Assembly (NCBI GenBank): GCA_030737835.1
Contig: CM060857.1
Location: 10,669,030 to 10,733,029 of the forward strand
Origin: Acorus gramineus
Lineage: Eukaryota > Streptophyta > Magnoliopsida > Acorales > Acoraceae
Length of the DNA: 64,000 nucleotides
Reading direction: 5' to 3'
Made by a program: the position numbers and the translations under genes. The notes under the pieces are model-generated. The model was not told the DNA's origin. It made no database searches and saw only the letters and a program-made list of their open reading frames with translations. Shown piece after piece: positions 46,523 through 59,961 of this stretch. The stretch's first letter is position 1; every line of letters starts with the position of its first letter.

Positions 46523-47594
46523 TTTTTAAAAAGAAATTTAATTAGTCTACCATAAGATGTAATCTAATAATCAAAGGACATATGATGTTGTAAAAATAAT
46601 CAACATACAAAATGCCCGAATCATGTGATTTAGAGTCAGAGATCAGGTAATTAAACCTAATTTTTCCAACAGTTATTTGGTTATTATACAATGTCACAAA
46701 CCATTTACTTCAATCAGCACAGCAATGCCTGCATATATATGAACAAAGCTTATCTAACAAAAAGAGACATCATGTGAGCATCACCTTCTGATCTGAACAT
46801 AAAGCTTTAATGAAGGTTTTACCTTCACTGTGGTCCTCAGACTTGTCATGGGGGGGCTACAGTGCTTCCGGCCAGGACCAGTAGATTCCGCCTAGACCGA
46901 TACAGCGAACTAAGACAAGATCAAGCCTGAAATTTATGATATGCCAAATCTCATTAGGTTTGCTGGTGAACACACAACTGTCAGTTGGTGAGGAAGAAAA
47001 ACAAAATCTTGAAGTCACAGAATGTGTAGGGGTGAGTGGTGCTCTTGCCTTCTTGCATGATAGCATGGTGTGTACTGTTGGAGTTTGTTTTGGTTTGAAT
47101 GACAGCCAACATGAGGCAAGTGTGGCAAAAAAATCTGGCTGGGTTGCTTCCCTTGGAGGAGACTAAAGACATGATTTGGATTTAACAAAGAGTAGTTGTT
47201 AAACAAAATCCCTTCTTCTTTTTTTTAACTTAAGATTATTAAACTTCTTTGGAAGTTATATGTATTTCGTTAAATGAAACATGCATGTATTTTACTAATA
47301 TGCCTTGTATAAATCAATGTAAGAGAAGAAGAATATTACGTCCTTGGAAAGCACGCACCTTGGAAGAAAAAATTGTTGGCCATATATAATATATTCATAC
47401 TTCTTTTGTAGGTAAAATACAAACTCTTAATTATGAAATTAGAAAAATTCTCTAATAACAAAATAGAATAATATGACTAGATGACAAAAAGTAATTATTG
47501 AAAATTATAAACTAAAAAATTCAAAGAAAAATGATTTTTAAATACCAAATAAGAAAGATTTTGAATATGAGCCATCTGGAATCGGATTTTGGAG
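46523..47594. other. Intergenic DNA, 76-codon frame not recognised
   Basis: A frame at 46936-47166 lies in sequence a little less AT-rich than its surroundings. It has no domain and no supporting splice or promoter pattern, so it is not called as a gene. Confidence 0.5.
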
Positions 47595-48523
47595 GGGCGG
47601 ATCCAGAATAATATTTTGGGATGGGCTATGCAGCCTACATTAAATATTTATATGGAAGTTTTTTATTTTTATATTTGATAGCCTATATTAAATATTTATA
47701 TGGAAGTTTTTTGTTCTTATATTTGATGTAATTATTTATATACCAAATAGTGTGATATTCAAAAGACATATACATGTGAAAAAAAGAAAAAATAAATAAA
47801 ATGTAATTAAAGTTGAGTACTTTGATTTTGTAAGAATAAAAATGAGATATAAACTCATCCTACACGTATATTAACAAATCTTATAATTGAAATAACTAAA
47901 TATGTTGTCATAAGAATATGAAGAGTTGTTGCTCGAAAAATAAGAAGAGTTGTTTTATGAATATAAATGTTTCTTTATTGTTAAATTAATTCTTAAAATA
48001 ATATTTGAATTTTAAAATTTAGAATTGTTAAATTTTATAATAAGATTAAGGTTGTGTTTGGTTGCACGATTGTAAAATTGATTTTAGGCAAAAGTTGGGT
48101 TTAAAACTGATTTTTTAGGAAGCTGTCTATCCATAACTTTTGAGAAACTCAAGTTTTATACAATTTTTCACAAAAATATGTTTGCAGCTTTTGGCCTTGA
48201 TTTTTTTGTTTGGAAATGGGTTTGGGAAAAAAAGCTTCCTGCAAATTCAAAGGTTGTCCAAACCCATTTCATTCTGGAGTTTGATTTGGTTTGTCGGGTT
48301 GAGATCTAGTTTGTTAAGATATTATTTGATCTATTATTAATTTGTTAGGTTGATATCTAGTTTGTTAAGAATATATTTTACATATAAAATATAAATATCT
48401 CGTCTCTTTTTTCGTACACACCTGTTATCTAAGACGTTGACTCTAATATATATCATCAAGTGATAAAAAAAATACAAAATTTGGATCGGGCTACAGCCCG
48501 GCCCAGCCAACTCGTATGTCCGC
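47595..48523. mobile_element. Possible hAT-like element
   Basis: The left GGGCGGATCCAGAA..GGGCTATGCAGCC and reverse-complemented right AGGCGGACATACGAG..GGGCTGTAGCCC resemble inverted termini. The pairing is patchy and no 8-bp duplication is visible. The interior is AT-rich with an internal 41-bp near-duplication (TATATTAAATATTTATATGG at 47630-47710). Confidence 0.3.
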
Positions 48524-48594
48524 CTGGCTACATGTCGAACTATTCGAATTTTATATGAGTTGTTATACTCAGTCATTTCACAATCCTAAATACA

Positions 48595-48780
48595 ATCCTA
48601 TATATCTCGTTAGCATATATACTTATTGTAATGAGGTATATATATCTCGTCAGAAATTTTTCTCATTTTCTATAAGTGACATCATTCAATTTATAGAGTA
48701 TATATTTTACATTTAATTTTATTAAAATGTATGAGGTTTGCATTTTGAACTGTAAAATAAACTTAGCATAACATTTTCAA
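48595..48780. repeat. Dispersed AT-rich repeat, relative of 1306-1698
   Basis: Shares TATATCTCGTTAG-type and TTTTGAACTGTAAAATAA, AACATTTTC phrases with the intron repeat at 1306-1698; a further relative is at about 57480-57620 (TATATCTCATTAGAAAATT). Nature unknown. Confidence 0.4.
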
Positions 48781-51700
48781 TTTGATATATACTATTATAC
48801 AAGTCATTTGGACACTCCAATAAAATGTAATGGCTACTTATTCTCTTCAAATTTTCTAAATTTTTCATCATGTCACTGTAGAAAATTTTCCTAATTATTA
48901 GAAGATCATGAATAACTTGTAATCAATTATTTCATCACTTGATGAATAAGCTTTGTATTTATATATATGAATTACAGATTCTACACTTGTTAAGAATTTC
49001 TCACAATATGCATCCATTATTGCAAATAATCCCCATGCCACTAGTGAGTAGTTTACACACATTGGTATGCAGTGTAACTACATATGCCTGATATTCAATA
49101 GTAATTTTTTTTCCTGAACATATAACTGTTTAATATTTTTAATTAAACTTATAATGGAATAATATATGATCCAAACAAAACCAAAATTTGGCCACCACAT
49201 AGTGGTACCAAAAGTAAATGTTGTTCTCTTTGAAGTGCTACAGTTGTGTCGAAGTCTTCATGTGCCCACAGAAAACAAAAACAAACCAAACGAAAAAAAA
49301 ATAATTATACAGCTGAAACAATTATCAAATTTAAATGGTTAATAGAACAATCACATCTATATCAAGGTAAATTTATTCTCAATATGGAAGGGTTTAGATG
49401 AAATTTTTATTGATTATTTATACCATTTTTTTCGGATAACTTGAATACATACTATTTCACATTGGAAATTGACTAGGCCCATTTAGATCCGTGTTTCTGT
49501 GAATTTGACAATTAAAAAGCTAAAAATTATCAAATAATAATTCAAACACCTTTTCAATTGCTAGGTTTAAAATGCGAGATTTTAAAAACCACTGTTGGGT
49601 TCATTTGGAAACCCATTTTGATAAGTATATTTTTTTAAAAAAAGAAAGTAACTTAATAAAACTCGCTTTCCAGGAAGTTTATTTTCTTTGTTTTCCATAA
49701 ACATACTTTTACAATAAAAACTTAAACATTTTTTTAATTAATCATTTTTTTTTCTTTTCGATTTATATGAAAGCACTAACACGTCCAAACAGGTTCCAAA
49801 TGACACTTAAAATGGGCGTTTGAAACTCAATTTTGATAATTTTACTTTTGCAAGAAGTCAAAAACCACATACACAGCCTAAGCCTTTTGTCTTCTGTATC
49901 TAATTGGAGCTATCTCCGTTAAACCCAATTACAGGCTATAGTTCCTTTTTTTTTTTTGTTAAAAATGACAGGCTATAGTTGAATACAGGCTATTTCACTG
50001 TCTACATGGATACGTTGAAAAGTATGCCAAGTTTATCTGCAGAGATCTATACCACCTATACTAGTAAAAAATCAAAACTGAAATATATAAACGTTGGACA
50101 AGTGTGTGACAGAGACTGAAGCGCTTGTTGAATGAAACTAATACTCACATAGGTTTTAGATGATACAGAAATGGTTGGATCAGACCCTATTTTTATAGAT
50201 CCATATGCACCACTTGGTTGCACCCATTCAATGATATGGCTATTTAAAATCCTTTCAACAATAGAGCCATCCAGTGGTGTGATCATTCCTCGCACCCATT
50301 CAATAGTATGACTGTCATCCCTCCAATAAAAATAAATAAATAAATAGTGTGACTATCAATTCATTTTAAATAAAAGAACGATGTTGTGTATAACAGTCTC
50401 ACATGCAATTTTCACATTTTTATATTTTTAAAATTTAGATTTCAAGTTACGTGGGATATACTTTAAAAAAAAGAGGTGCATATTCTAATGAATTATATAT
50501 AACAATCCATTTATGGAAAAAATAAAAAATATATATCATATTTTGTTTAATAAGGTATATACATCATTGAATATATGCGAGACTCGTTACAACACTCATT
50601 TGAAAATCTGTCCACCATGCAACATTAGCTCTGTTGCCTTTTAAGCAGACCCAAATGGATAAAAATCTTTTATTTGCACATTCCATGCTGAAAAACTGTT
50701 AATTAATGACATCAACTGCATTAGCCAACATGAGATCTGAAGTTCCCTATGATGACATTCATCCTTGCCATGGACACCATCAGACAAGGCAGTCCCCCCA
50801 GTACAACATATATATAGAACATACACTTAAAAAGCAGATACAGAAATCTAAATTGATCCGTGATTTTGATCCTCAATGATAGAGGCGCATATGCGCTCGT
50901 CGATTAGTACTGGGTACTTCGTTTTATCATTGAATCACAGCTTGGCTAAATCTCATAAAAGTAAAACAAACAAACATTATGCTCTGCTCAAATAAACGAA
51001 TTCGATTGCAATCGATGCTTCCCAACCAAAAGATGGTACTGCCTCCAGCTCATCCTATGATCCAACAAGTCCCCACTCGAACGAATCGCGATCGAGATGG
51101 GGCTCTCTTGAAGCCTAAAACAGGCCACCACCACCAACACCATCACCACAACCAGTTTTCATTAAACACACCTCCTACTCATTGAAGCAGAAGCACATGC
51201 AGGGGAGTTACTGGAATGTCACTTTCTATGTGACTGTAGCTGTCTGTCTCCTACCTTCCTCCACCCGCCCCGCCCCGATCTCTGGTCCTGATATATTTTT
51301 TCCCCAATGTAGTTACAAATATATTGAGAATGCGTTAACGTTGTACCATCCACGCATGTGCGTTTCGTACTGAAACATATACATGGTCAGTTGTGAAAAA
51401 TCGGTTGGGGAGGTTATAAGTAGATGATAGAGTAAAAAAAAAAAAAATGATGTGAGTGATTGCAAAACAGACTGATGTTTGACTGTGTCGCGTTTCAATT
51501 TTTGGTTAACTTTTGTAATTGTCACACTAGTCACTCCTTTAGAATTATGAATTTACATGACATTTTTCAGATGTGTTTTGACAGATACCCAGTGATTTTG
51601 ATGGATGAAACTTCACAAACATGATATTTTGGTTGCCATGTTTGTAACAGTGAAAAAACAAATCAGGTTTACCTTCACTAACAACTTCCAAATTTAGGTC

Positions 51701-53686
51701 CCCAATATAATGCTTCCATTTGAAAACAGCAATGCACAAGCTGGGACCAGTACTAGAAGCAGGTGTATGGAAAAAAATTTCCCCAAAAGCACATGAAGAT
51801 GAGTGTGGGCTAATTCAGTTGTACTGATCTACAAATAATGGTGTTGAGTCTCCTTGATGATGCAAGCATGGATAGACATCAAAATACGAAAAGCGAAAAG
51901 AGAAAAAGCACAGAAGAACTTCGATTGTTCAAGAAAGTCAAGATATGAAAGTTAAACGCACTCTCTTTTAAACTCACAAGAAAAAAAAACTAACGGGCTC
52001 TGATACACTCGGTTCATTTTATAGTTGATGCATCACTAATGCAGTGTATAATATTCACTCGGTTCATTTTGAGTATATGGGTCTATTGTGAAAAACATAA
52101 TATCTACTTAAAAAAAATCAATAAATATATATTTAAAAAAAATCAAAACGTGTGTGTACTTCAAATAAGGTTGTAAATGAGACTGAACATATCATTTTTA
52201 CAAACTAAAACATGATATCATTTACACCTCAAAAATGACATATTTATAAGCCTCTAGATAATCTAGAGGCTAATAAAATAATAATTAGACTTAACTTATT
52301 TACTGAATCATAGATAAAATCAATGATTACAACTAAAAAAAAAACCACTAATTAACTATTAATATAAAATATAACAATCCCTAAGTTGAATTTTGCATAA
52401 CAGGACCACAATTCCATAGAGATGATACAAGGTCCTCAAGTTGGCTAACAGACTAAAAAGCCCGACAACCGTGGACATTAATCAATAATTTTTGTTGAAA
52501 AAAATGTGTACAAACACATGAATATAAACACCTTTTTTTTCCCCCTTGAATGAGTTGAAAAAAGAGTTGCTTGAGGAGCCAAGAAGAGGGGAATGATTGG
52601 GCAGATTAGGATTGGTTTCCATCAGATGTGACTTATTGGATGGGGCTGTATTGCTCCCCTCCAACTTGCATAAAAGAGAGTCAAATCAGTATGCATTGTT
52701 CAGAACTTGTGCTAATTGAGGTGGCATGTGCAGCAACAGAAGCATGGTCTACTTATACACACACAAACACATGGCTTAGCATTTTTAGACCCCTAATTAG
52801 GTTTGAAACTAACCTAGTTAACCTGTCTGGGCATCTTGGATATAAATGATAAACCCAATAAATTATGGGTTACAACTGTGTTAGACTGGAATATTAGTCA
52901 TGGCCAGGAAAGATTTAGGTTTCATGTTTAAAACCCTTAATCCTGAATTTAAGTTTTGATGATGAGTTAGATGAATGATATGAAATTTGTAAGTAGAAAA
53001 TTATGTTGATGCTAATATAAATTTTGTTTATATTTCATATTTATAATCTGATCAAGCTTGTCTCAATCCAAAATAGGAGCGTTTCATGTCGAGACAGGTT
53101 TTGTGGATTTTAAATGGAACATATGTGAGTTATTATTTTTATAACATGAGATGTGACATGACACAATTTAGGGTTGGATCAGATTTAACCCAAGACGTGA
53201 CCTTCTTCTTTATTATTCCTACCTTGAATCATTTATTCATACAAGATAAAGATGAAATGCCACTTGTACATATGCAAAAGTGAAGACATAAAAAGGCTAG
53301 GCTTAATGAATACACTTTCACAGTAACCAAAGAATGACTAAATTGGTTCTTGTCACTTGGTGGGATTATCAAAAAGATAGGCTGGAAATCACAGTCACCA
53401 CACCTTGACCTAATATGGCATTATAAGAAAAAAATTCTAAACATGGTGAAACTTAGCATAGGTTGTTAGACTTGTACAAGTTACTATACAGGTTAAAATA
53501 ATGGAGGGAGGGTACAGGCTGTTAAAGAATAAGACCATGCTTTTGCCTTGCCTGCCTGTCTCCATTAATCATTTACATAAATACAAATGTCAGTTGGTTT
53601 TTGTTTAATGGGTTAATCAAAGATGGGCAGATGGGATACATTTAGGCATCACTGCATTTTCTATTTAATCATACCTCTCAATGAAT
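48781..53686. other. Long intergenic stretch, no supported gene
   Basis: AT-rich. A more balanced island at 50880-51290 (GCGCATATGCGC palindrome at 50885-50896, a His/Gln-rich 68-codon frame at 50979-51185) might be a small exon or regulatory island but shows no known domain. A 15-bp direct repeat CACTCGGTTCATTTT lies at 52008 and 52054. Confidence 0.5.
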
Positions 53687-53715
53687 GGGGGGGGGGGGGG
53701 GGGGGGGGGGGGGGG
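53687..53715. repeat. 29-base G run
   Basis: Uninterrupted poly-G, followed by GAGGGAG. Length is probably unstable and error-prone. Confidence 0.85.
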
Positions 53716-56700
53716 AGGGAGTAATAAATAATATATATATACACAGAGAGGCCTTACACCTACCAAACACCACAAATGGCATAGCAGGGAATCCTTTTCA
53801 TTTGTCCCTCCACAAACACATTGTACTTTGTTTTTTTTCTTTTTGGGTGTGCTTAAAGTCTTCTCTCTTTTTTATATGAGTTGACAAAACATTGTTAAGT
53901 TACTCTTGTGTAAGCTCTTGATTGATCTTGGTCCTTTCAAATTTTTATCTCATGTTATTTATTTTTTTTGTTAAAAGGTGGGGCTACAACGTGATCCAAT
54001 ATATGAATGGACTAAAGCAATAATGAAATCTCTATTAGTATATTAAGTCGGTATATATTTTATTATAAAAAATATAAAAATATATACATTTTTAATTCAA
54101 TGATGTACGTAATTCATTAAAATATATATATTTTTAAAAAATAAAAAAATTAAAAGTGTTTGGTCTATAAAAGTCACTACATTAATATATATATATATAT
54201 ATAACTTTTGCCTTTTATAAAAGTACATATAGATATGTGTTTCAATACTTTCAAATACGTTGAGAGTAAAAATGTAATTTTTTATTGCTTGAATGATTTT
54301 ATATAATTCATTTGTGTTATATATTTCATTTTTTTAAAATAAAGTATATGTTTTGTTGTACAAAATTACAAAGAACACTAGACCTGCACATGACACTATG
54401 ACATTATTCAAAATAGAATATATATAGAGTTGAAATCTTAATGTGATATATGTGTTTGCCTATACCGCTGTTTTCTATGGTAGTTGTTGGATGTAATGAG
54501 TGGAAATCAAAATCAAGATTGATTTATATAGTGGTGCCAAATAAATTGAGTTGGAGCACAATTGACTGCTAGAAAATAATTAATTTCAAATATATAGAGG
54601 TCCACATATTACATCAACTCGTTCCATCCAGTAGAGTGTGCAACTTTAATTTGAAGATTGGACTTTTTTTTGGTTGGTAAAGATTGGATTGTAAAGATCA
54701 CCAACCTCATAAAGGTAAAGCAATGGAGCTAAACATTATATTCTTCTTTTTTTTTGTCTAAATTTCTTTCACTTGTGTCATCCACAAACCATGTATTCAT
54801 GTGTATACCTAAAAACAGAGTATTTTAATACCTCAATTTATGCATGTGCACATTAATATGTATATACAGTAATGGGGGTATGTAGATTGTTTGGGTTGAT
54901 ATATGACATGGTTTGAATAATTGAGATATATATTCATAATAACTTAAATATATTTCATGTATACTCTAATTAAAGTCTCATAATAGCTGAATGGTCTTAT
55001 TTCTTCAAAACATCCCCCACAAGAGAAATAGAAAAACAGCTCTACTGAAAGACTTAACAGCTACTGCATAGACTAAAGTTATATAAAAGAAACAGAACTA
55101 TTTGATTGAGAATAAGGTCCCCACGCAACTAGTGGAACAGAATATGCGGGATATGATATCCAGTGGACTTTGATTTTGTTATGAATCTATGTATGATAAT
55201 ATATATATATATATATATATAAAACACTCAAATAAAAATCATTCAATCTCTCCATCCTTTCTAGTCCATTCCTTTGGAGGATTTCTTCACTTTCAAACAA
55301 ATGGATGGATTATATTCAGTACTGTTTCTTGTGGCCTAACTTGTTGTTATATCTTTTATGGTGTGTATTTTTATCAACAAAAAAAAAAACACCCTAAAAA
55401 GATAAATTAATGCTTGCTGAGACCACATCTCATAGGACCCTTTTTATGTAACAGGATTGAATTATTATCTATTATTAGCTATAATGGTACAGTGGCAGTC
55501 TCTAGCTGTATATTTATCACCATTTTAGTAGTTACAGTACTCTCATCAATCTTCTGAACAAAAAAGAAAAAGAAAAAGAGAGATAAAGATAAAGCTCTCT
55601 TCTTCATTAAAGCTTGATTGCTAAAAACAATTTTCATGAATGGTTGCAATAATTTTAGAAATTAAAACCTGGCAGCTCCACCAAATGTAGTTTGAATTCC
55701 ATATTTAGCTTTCCAACAAAATACATTAATAATTTTTAACATGATTAGTAACTATTGACTCAAATATTATACTCTTATTGACAAAACAAAATATTTACCT
55801 ACTAAAAATAACATGATTTGAAACTCCCAAAATAAGTGTGTTTAAAAATCATGGGTTATTTTGTTTAATTAATATCTTGCCATTTGAGAAACTCTTGCAT
55901 CATCAAACTATTAATGAGGTTTTCATAATATATGTTGGGTTATAATTATAGGTGAAGGATGACTAACACGCGGCGTGATTAGTGTCAATTATATATAAAA
56001 AATAATGTTCTATGTTTGGATGGATAAAGACAAGAAAAATTAAGAAATTAAGTGAGGTGGGGGAGGAGAGGATCAAAGCAGATTAGGAGTTCGTCTTCCG
56101 ATGGCGACGTATGCTGGTTATGTATCCATCGGAGGTTGAGCAGTCAGTGAGAGTCTGGCTGTGTATGTATATAGATTGAAAATGTGGGATACAGAGACAC
56201 TTTATTTTGGCCTACATTTGATGTTGGGGGGACCATTGTATCAGAATTCAGCAAATATTTGAAATTAGAATAAAATGTGTGATTTAAAAAAAATTAATTA
56301 ATTAATGAATTTCATGCAGTTGAATTTTATTGTGTTATTCATTCATAAATGACTCATTTGTGAATGATTTCTATAATTTTTATGAAAATATGGTGCATTT
56401 AATAGCTGGATATATTGTAAAGTCACTGAGGATATACATTGCTTGATGCCTATTGTGTGACCAAAATCAATGTCAAAATTGTCCGGAAAATGCTTTACTG
56501 ACCAATTTGATACATTGACCTTGATCTTTCAACTAATAAATGACAAGTCCAATTTCAAAGATGGAGTGAGTCACAAACTCACATTGTGTGTCCAAAGGAC
56601 ATTATATTGAGAGGAACCTCATCATATGTATCAATTTTTCACAACAAGTAATTCATCAACTTTTTCTGAAGAACACTAACACACTAAGTTATTCATGTAG

Positions 56701-57715
56701 TCCTAATTCAGTTTACAAAATATATACATCCTACTAGAGAAAAAAAAAGATATGCAATCAATTCCTCTGAATATATAATTTACATTTTAATTTGTTAAAG
56801 TGTATATTTTGTTAGACAAGTATATATATTTAAAAACAAAACTCAGAACTTATTCAAACTCCAAAAGTAACCACAGAAACTAACTGAAGTCTTCTCCAAA
56901 AGGTCCCCCACAGGGCACCCAACACTGTGAGAACTTTCTCAATGCCCTGACCTACTGCCCAGCTTCAACTATTCCAGGGACATTGGCCACTATTATAGCC
57001 CAAACAAAGCAACCATATATATATATGTAACAGCAGATACAAATTTCACAGACAGTGGTTTGATCAAACTCAAACTGTAATTCAAGCAGGGCGTCTCTTC
57101 GTCGCGCATCGAAACAGTTCTATCGATCCTTCTTTTTGTACCATTTTTTTTTTTTTTTTTGTGATAGAAGAACTGGTATTAATAACATGGTTGTGGTTGT
57201 ACACCTTTTGAGTCACATGAGAGGCCATCTATATATATATAAAGAAGATCTTGATTTCTCTCTTTTTATCTTTTAGGACCACCACCTCTTCATGATCATT
57301 CTTTGGATGAGTTTTTAAGCATCCACAGCAGAGTTGGCAAAAAGAAAACATTCTTCTCTTTCTTGGGCAGGTCAATTTGCCATGTTATCTGCCACATACC
57401 CATCAAAAGTTTGTAAAAAGAATAAATAATGTTTTGGTGGTTAATATGGCGCCGTAACACACAGTCTCATTTACATACCGCCTACAGTTATTACCCAATA
57501 AGTTATATACCTCATTAGATAAGATATATCTCATTAGAAAATTCATATTTTTAATATATATCATCTATTTTTTTTTAAATCAAAATGAGTGTGGCCGTAA
57601 ACAAAGTTATATCTAACATTTTCATGGTTAAATATGATCTCTCCCCATGTTTGGCAAGGTATTTTTGATATTATCGTTATAGCCCCCCTCACATTATTTT
57701 GAAAATTTTAAAGTC

Positions 57716-57746
<31 letters not shown>

Positions 57747-59353
57747 TTGGAGGGTAAGCCTATATATTTCATATATTTCATGTGACAAAATATATTCTTT
57801 CATAAAATGAGATATGCATAAAAAAATTATGAAATTACATCTTTACAAGCCACAGACATTTCCCTTCGTGGAATCATACAGAAGTTGCTTGAGACTGGTT
57901 TATAAGAATCAATTTTTTGGTAAATCAACTTTAAATTCCGCAAAATAAAAATTCAAGATTTTGGAAAAAAAATAAAATAAAAAAAATATGATGAGATATC
58001 CAAACTTAATTTTGTAGGAACCTTTAAATTATATGAAACCCTTGATCCTTTGTATGTTTTTTACAAGATAAGATTTTTAATATATATAACATGTTAAATT
58101 TACCGAGAAAAAAAAAAAAGACATGTCAAATTTAGATTTCACATAGACAATAAAAAGAATAACATACGTATGAATGACAATCAATGTTATAAAAAACACT
58201 AGGCACTAGTCGGACAGTTGAGGAAGGACTACATATTAATCTAATAGATAAGGATTAATTGGAGATTAATCAATCATTTTTTTATAATAATAAATATATA
58301 ATACATATACATATTATATATAAAATAATTTTAGACTACAACCAAGATAACAATAAAACAAAATTAATAATACAAGCACAATATGGATAACATAAAAAAT
58401 TAATTAACACACACACACATTAACAATTTAATCATTTATTAGTCAATTAAAGATTAATTAAAAAATTGATTAGGCGTTAAACGTTGCAGGTTGGACCGTC
58501 TAAATCTAGACAGGAATTAACCTTTGTCCTAAAAGAAACTTTTAGAACATTGATTACCATTGTACTCCATATGATGGCCACGATAATTTGGTCAATGAAA
58601 ATGACACCATCAATCAAAGCACTAATCTATTCCAAATTAATTTGCTTATTATAATAAAATAAATCTCTTTAAATTAACCTCTTATAAACCCCAACGGCTG
58701 ATCTAATAGCTAAACATTTTCAACCCACGTGTCTGGCTATGATATGATCATCTTTCTCATATATTCCTTCCCTCCCAAAGCTAGCTGTTCATCTCTCCTT
58801 CTCATAAACACCTCATGTGGTATATCAAACTCTTACATTTTTAGGTGTTGACACAATATATATTATGTTAAAAAATAAAATAACATATACATTTAATTTG
58901 AATATTTTTTTTTTAATTTTTAAATTTTATTAGACAACTATATATATATCTTTGACAATATTCAAACATGTTGAGATAACAAAAAGATTGCATGAACCAT
59001 AAACCATAAAAACACTGCATAGAGAAAACACATTTTGATAAATTCAAATGAAAAGATATTTGATACATTCAGTCATGTTTACAAACATTCATCAAATACC
59101 AATCTAATAAATGAGTTTGAGAAAATACAATATATATATATATATATATAATATGCAAATACTGTCCTGACATTTTCAGAGATATAAAACTTAATAATGC
59201 GCATACCTTTAGATTACTATTTTCATGTCACTCATATTAGGTCTGTATTAATTTTTTTAATAAATCTTAATAAATCTCACAATAAAGAGAGGGAGGGCAG
59301 GGGGAGTACACAAGATGGTCCCAAAAGCCTTCCCTCAACTATCCGTGCAAAGA
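53716..59353. other. AT-rich intergenic DNA with TA repeats
   Basis: TA microsatellites at 54187-54203, 55199-55221, 57716-57740 and 59131-59150. Sequence at 57480-57620 belongs to the dispersed AT-rich repeat. No gene, RNA gene or bounded element was recognised. Confidence 0.55.
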
Positions 59354-59399
59354 TCCCTTTTTTTTTTTTTTCCCTTTTTTTTTTTTTTTCCCTCCTTTC
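59354..59399 (+). repeat. 46-base pure pyrimidine tract
   Basis: Two T runs separated by CCC, followed by CCCTCCTTTC, then TCCCTCCCCTCTCTCTC after a two-base break. It lies about 560 bp upstream of the WD40 gene. Confidence 0.85.
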
Positions 59400-59447
59400 A
59401 AATCCTCCCTCCCCTCTCTCTCACATGTTATGTTATGGGCTGGGCAC

Positions 59448-59961
59448 CCACGTGGACAGTACTGCCCCTTGTCGGACAAATACCCAAAAAAAATTTAAAA
59501 AAATTAAAAATTAATAAACACCCCCAAAAATATTTAAATAAATAAATAATTAACTAAAATCCAAACCCATCCCCCTCAATAATTCTCTCTCGCACTCCGG
59601 GTCGCTTTCCCACCCGGCCCATTTAAGGCCCACAATATTAACCCCTCTCTTTCGAGTTGGACCCATTAAAAAAAAAAAAAGGAAATTATTTACTGCTAAT
59701 AAAAACGTTCACATATTTAACCTCACTGTGCGGAAGCACAGCAGACCCTGTTTTTATGTACTGCACGACGTCGATTCAATTTCACTAACGTCACCCACTT
59801 CAGCATAATTAACCCGTAATTAATTAAACCAAAAGAAGAAAAGTCCCGGACTGTTATTTATAAACCACACGCGTTTGTTAATAACGATTCAGATAAACAA
59901 AAACATCAAAACAGATAGATTGATCGAGAGAGAGAGAGAGAGTAGATCTACCTCTTCGAGT
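59448..59961 (+). promoter_or_regulatory. Putative WD40 gene promoter and 5' leader
   Basis: A palindromic G-box CCACGTGG at 59448-59455 and a TATA-like TATTTATAAA at 59855-59864, about 100 bp before the start codon. The leader contains (GA)n at 59926-59942. No upstream ATG of consequence lies between TATA and the chosen start. Confidence 0.5.

Noticed and set aside
46936..47166. 76-codon frame as a gene
   Set aside because: No domain, no splice or promoter support, and comparable frames occur by chance in this composition.
50979..51185. 68-codon His/Gln-rich frame as a small protein
   Set aside because: Low-complexity tail and no homology recognised; kept only as an unassigned island.
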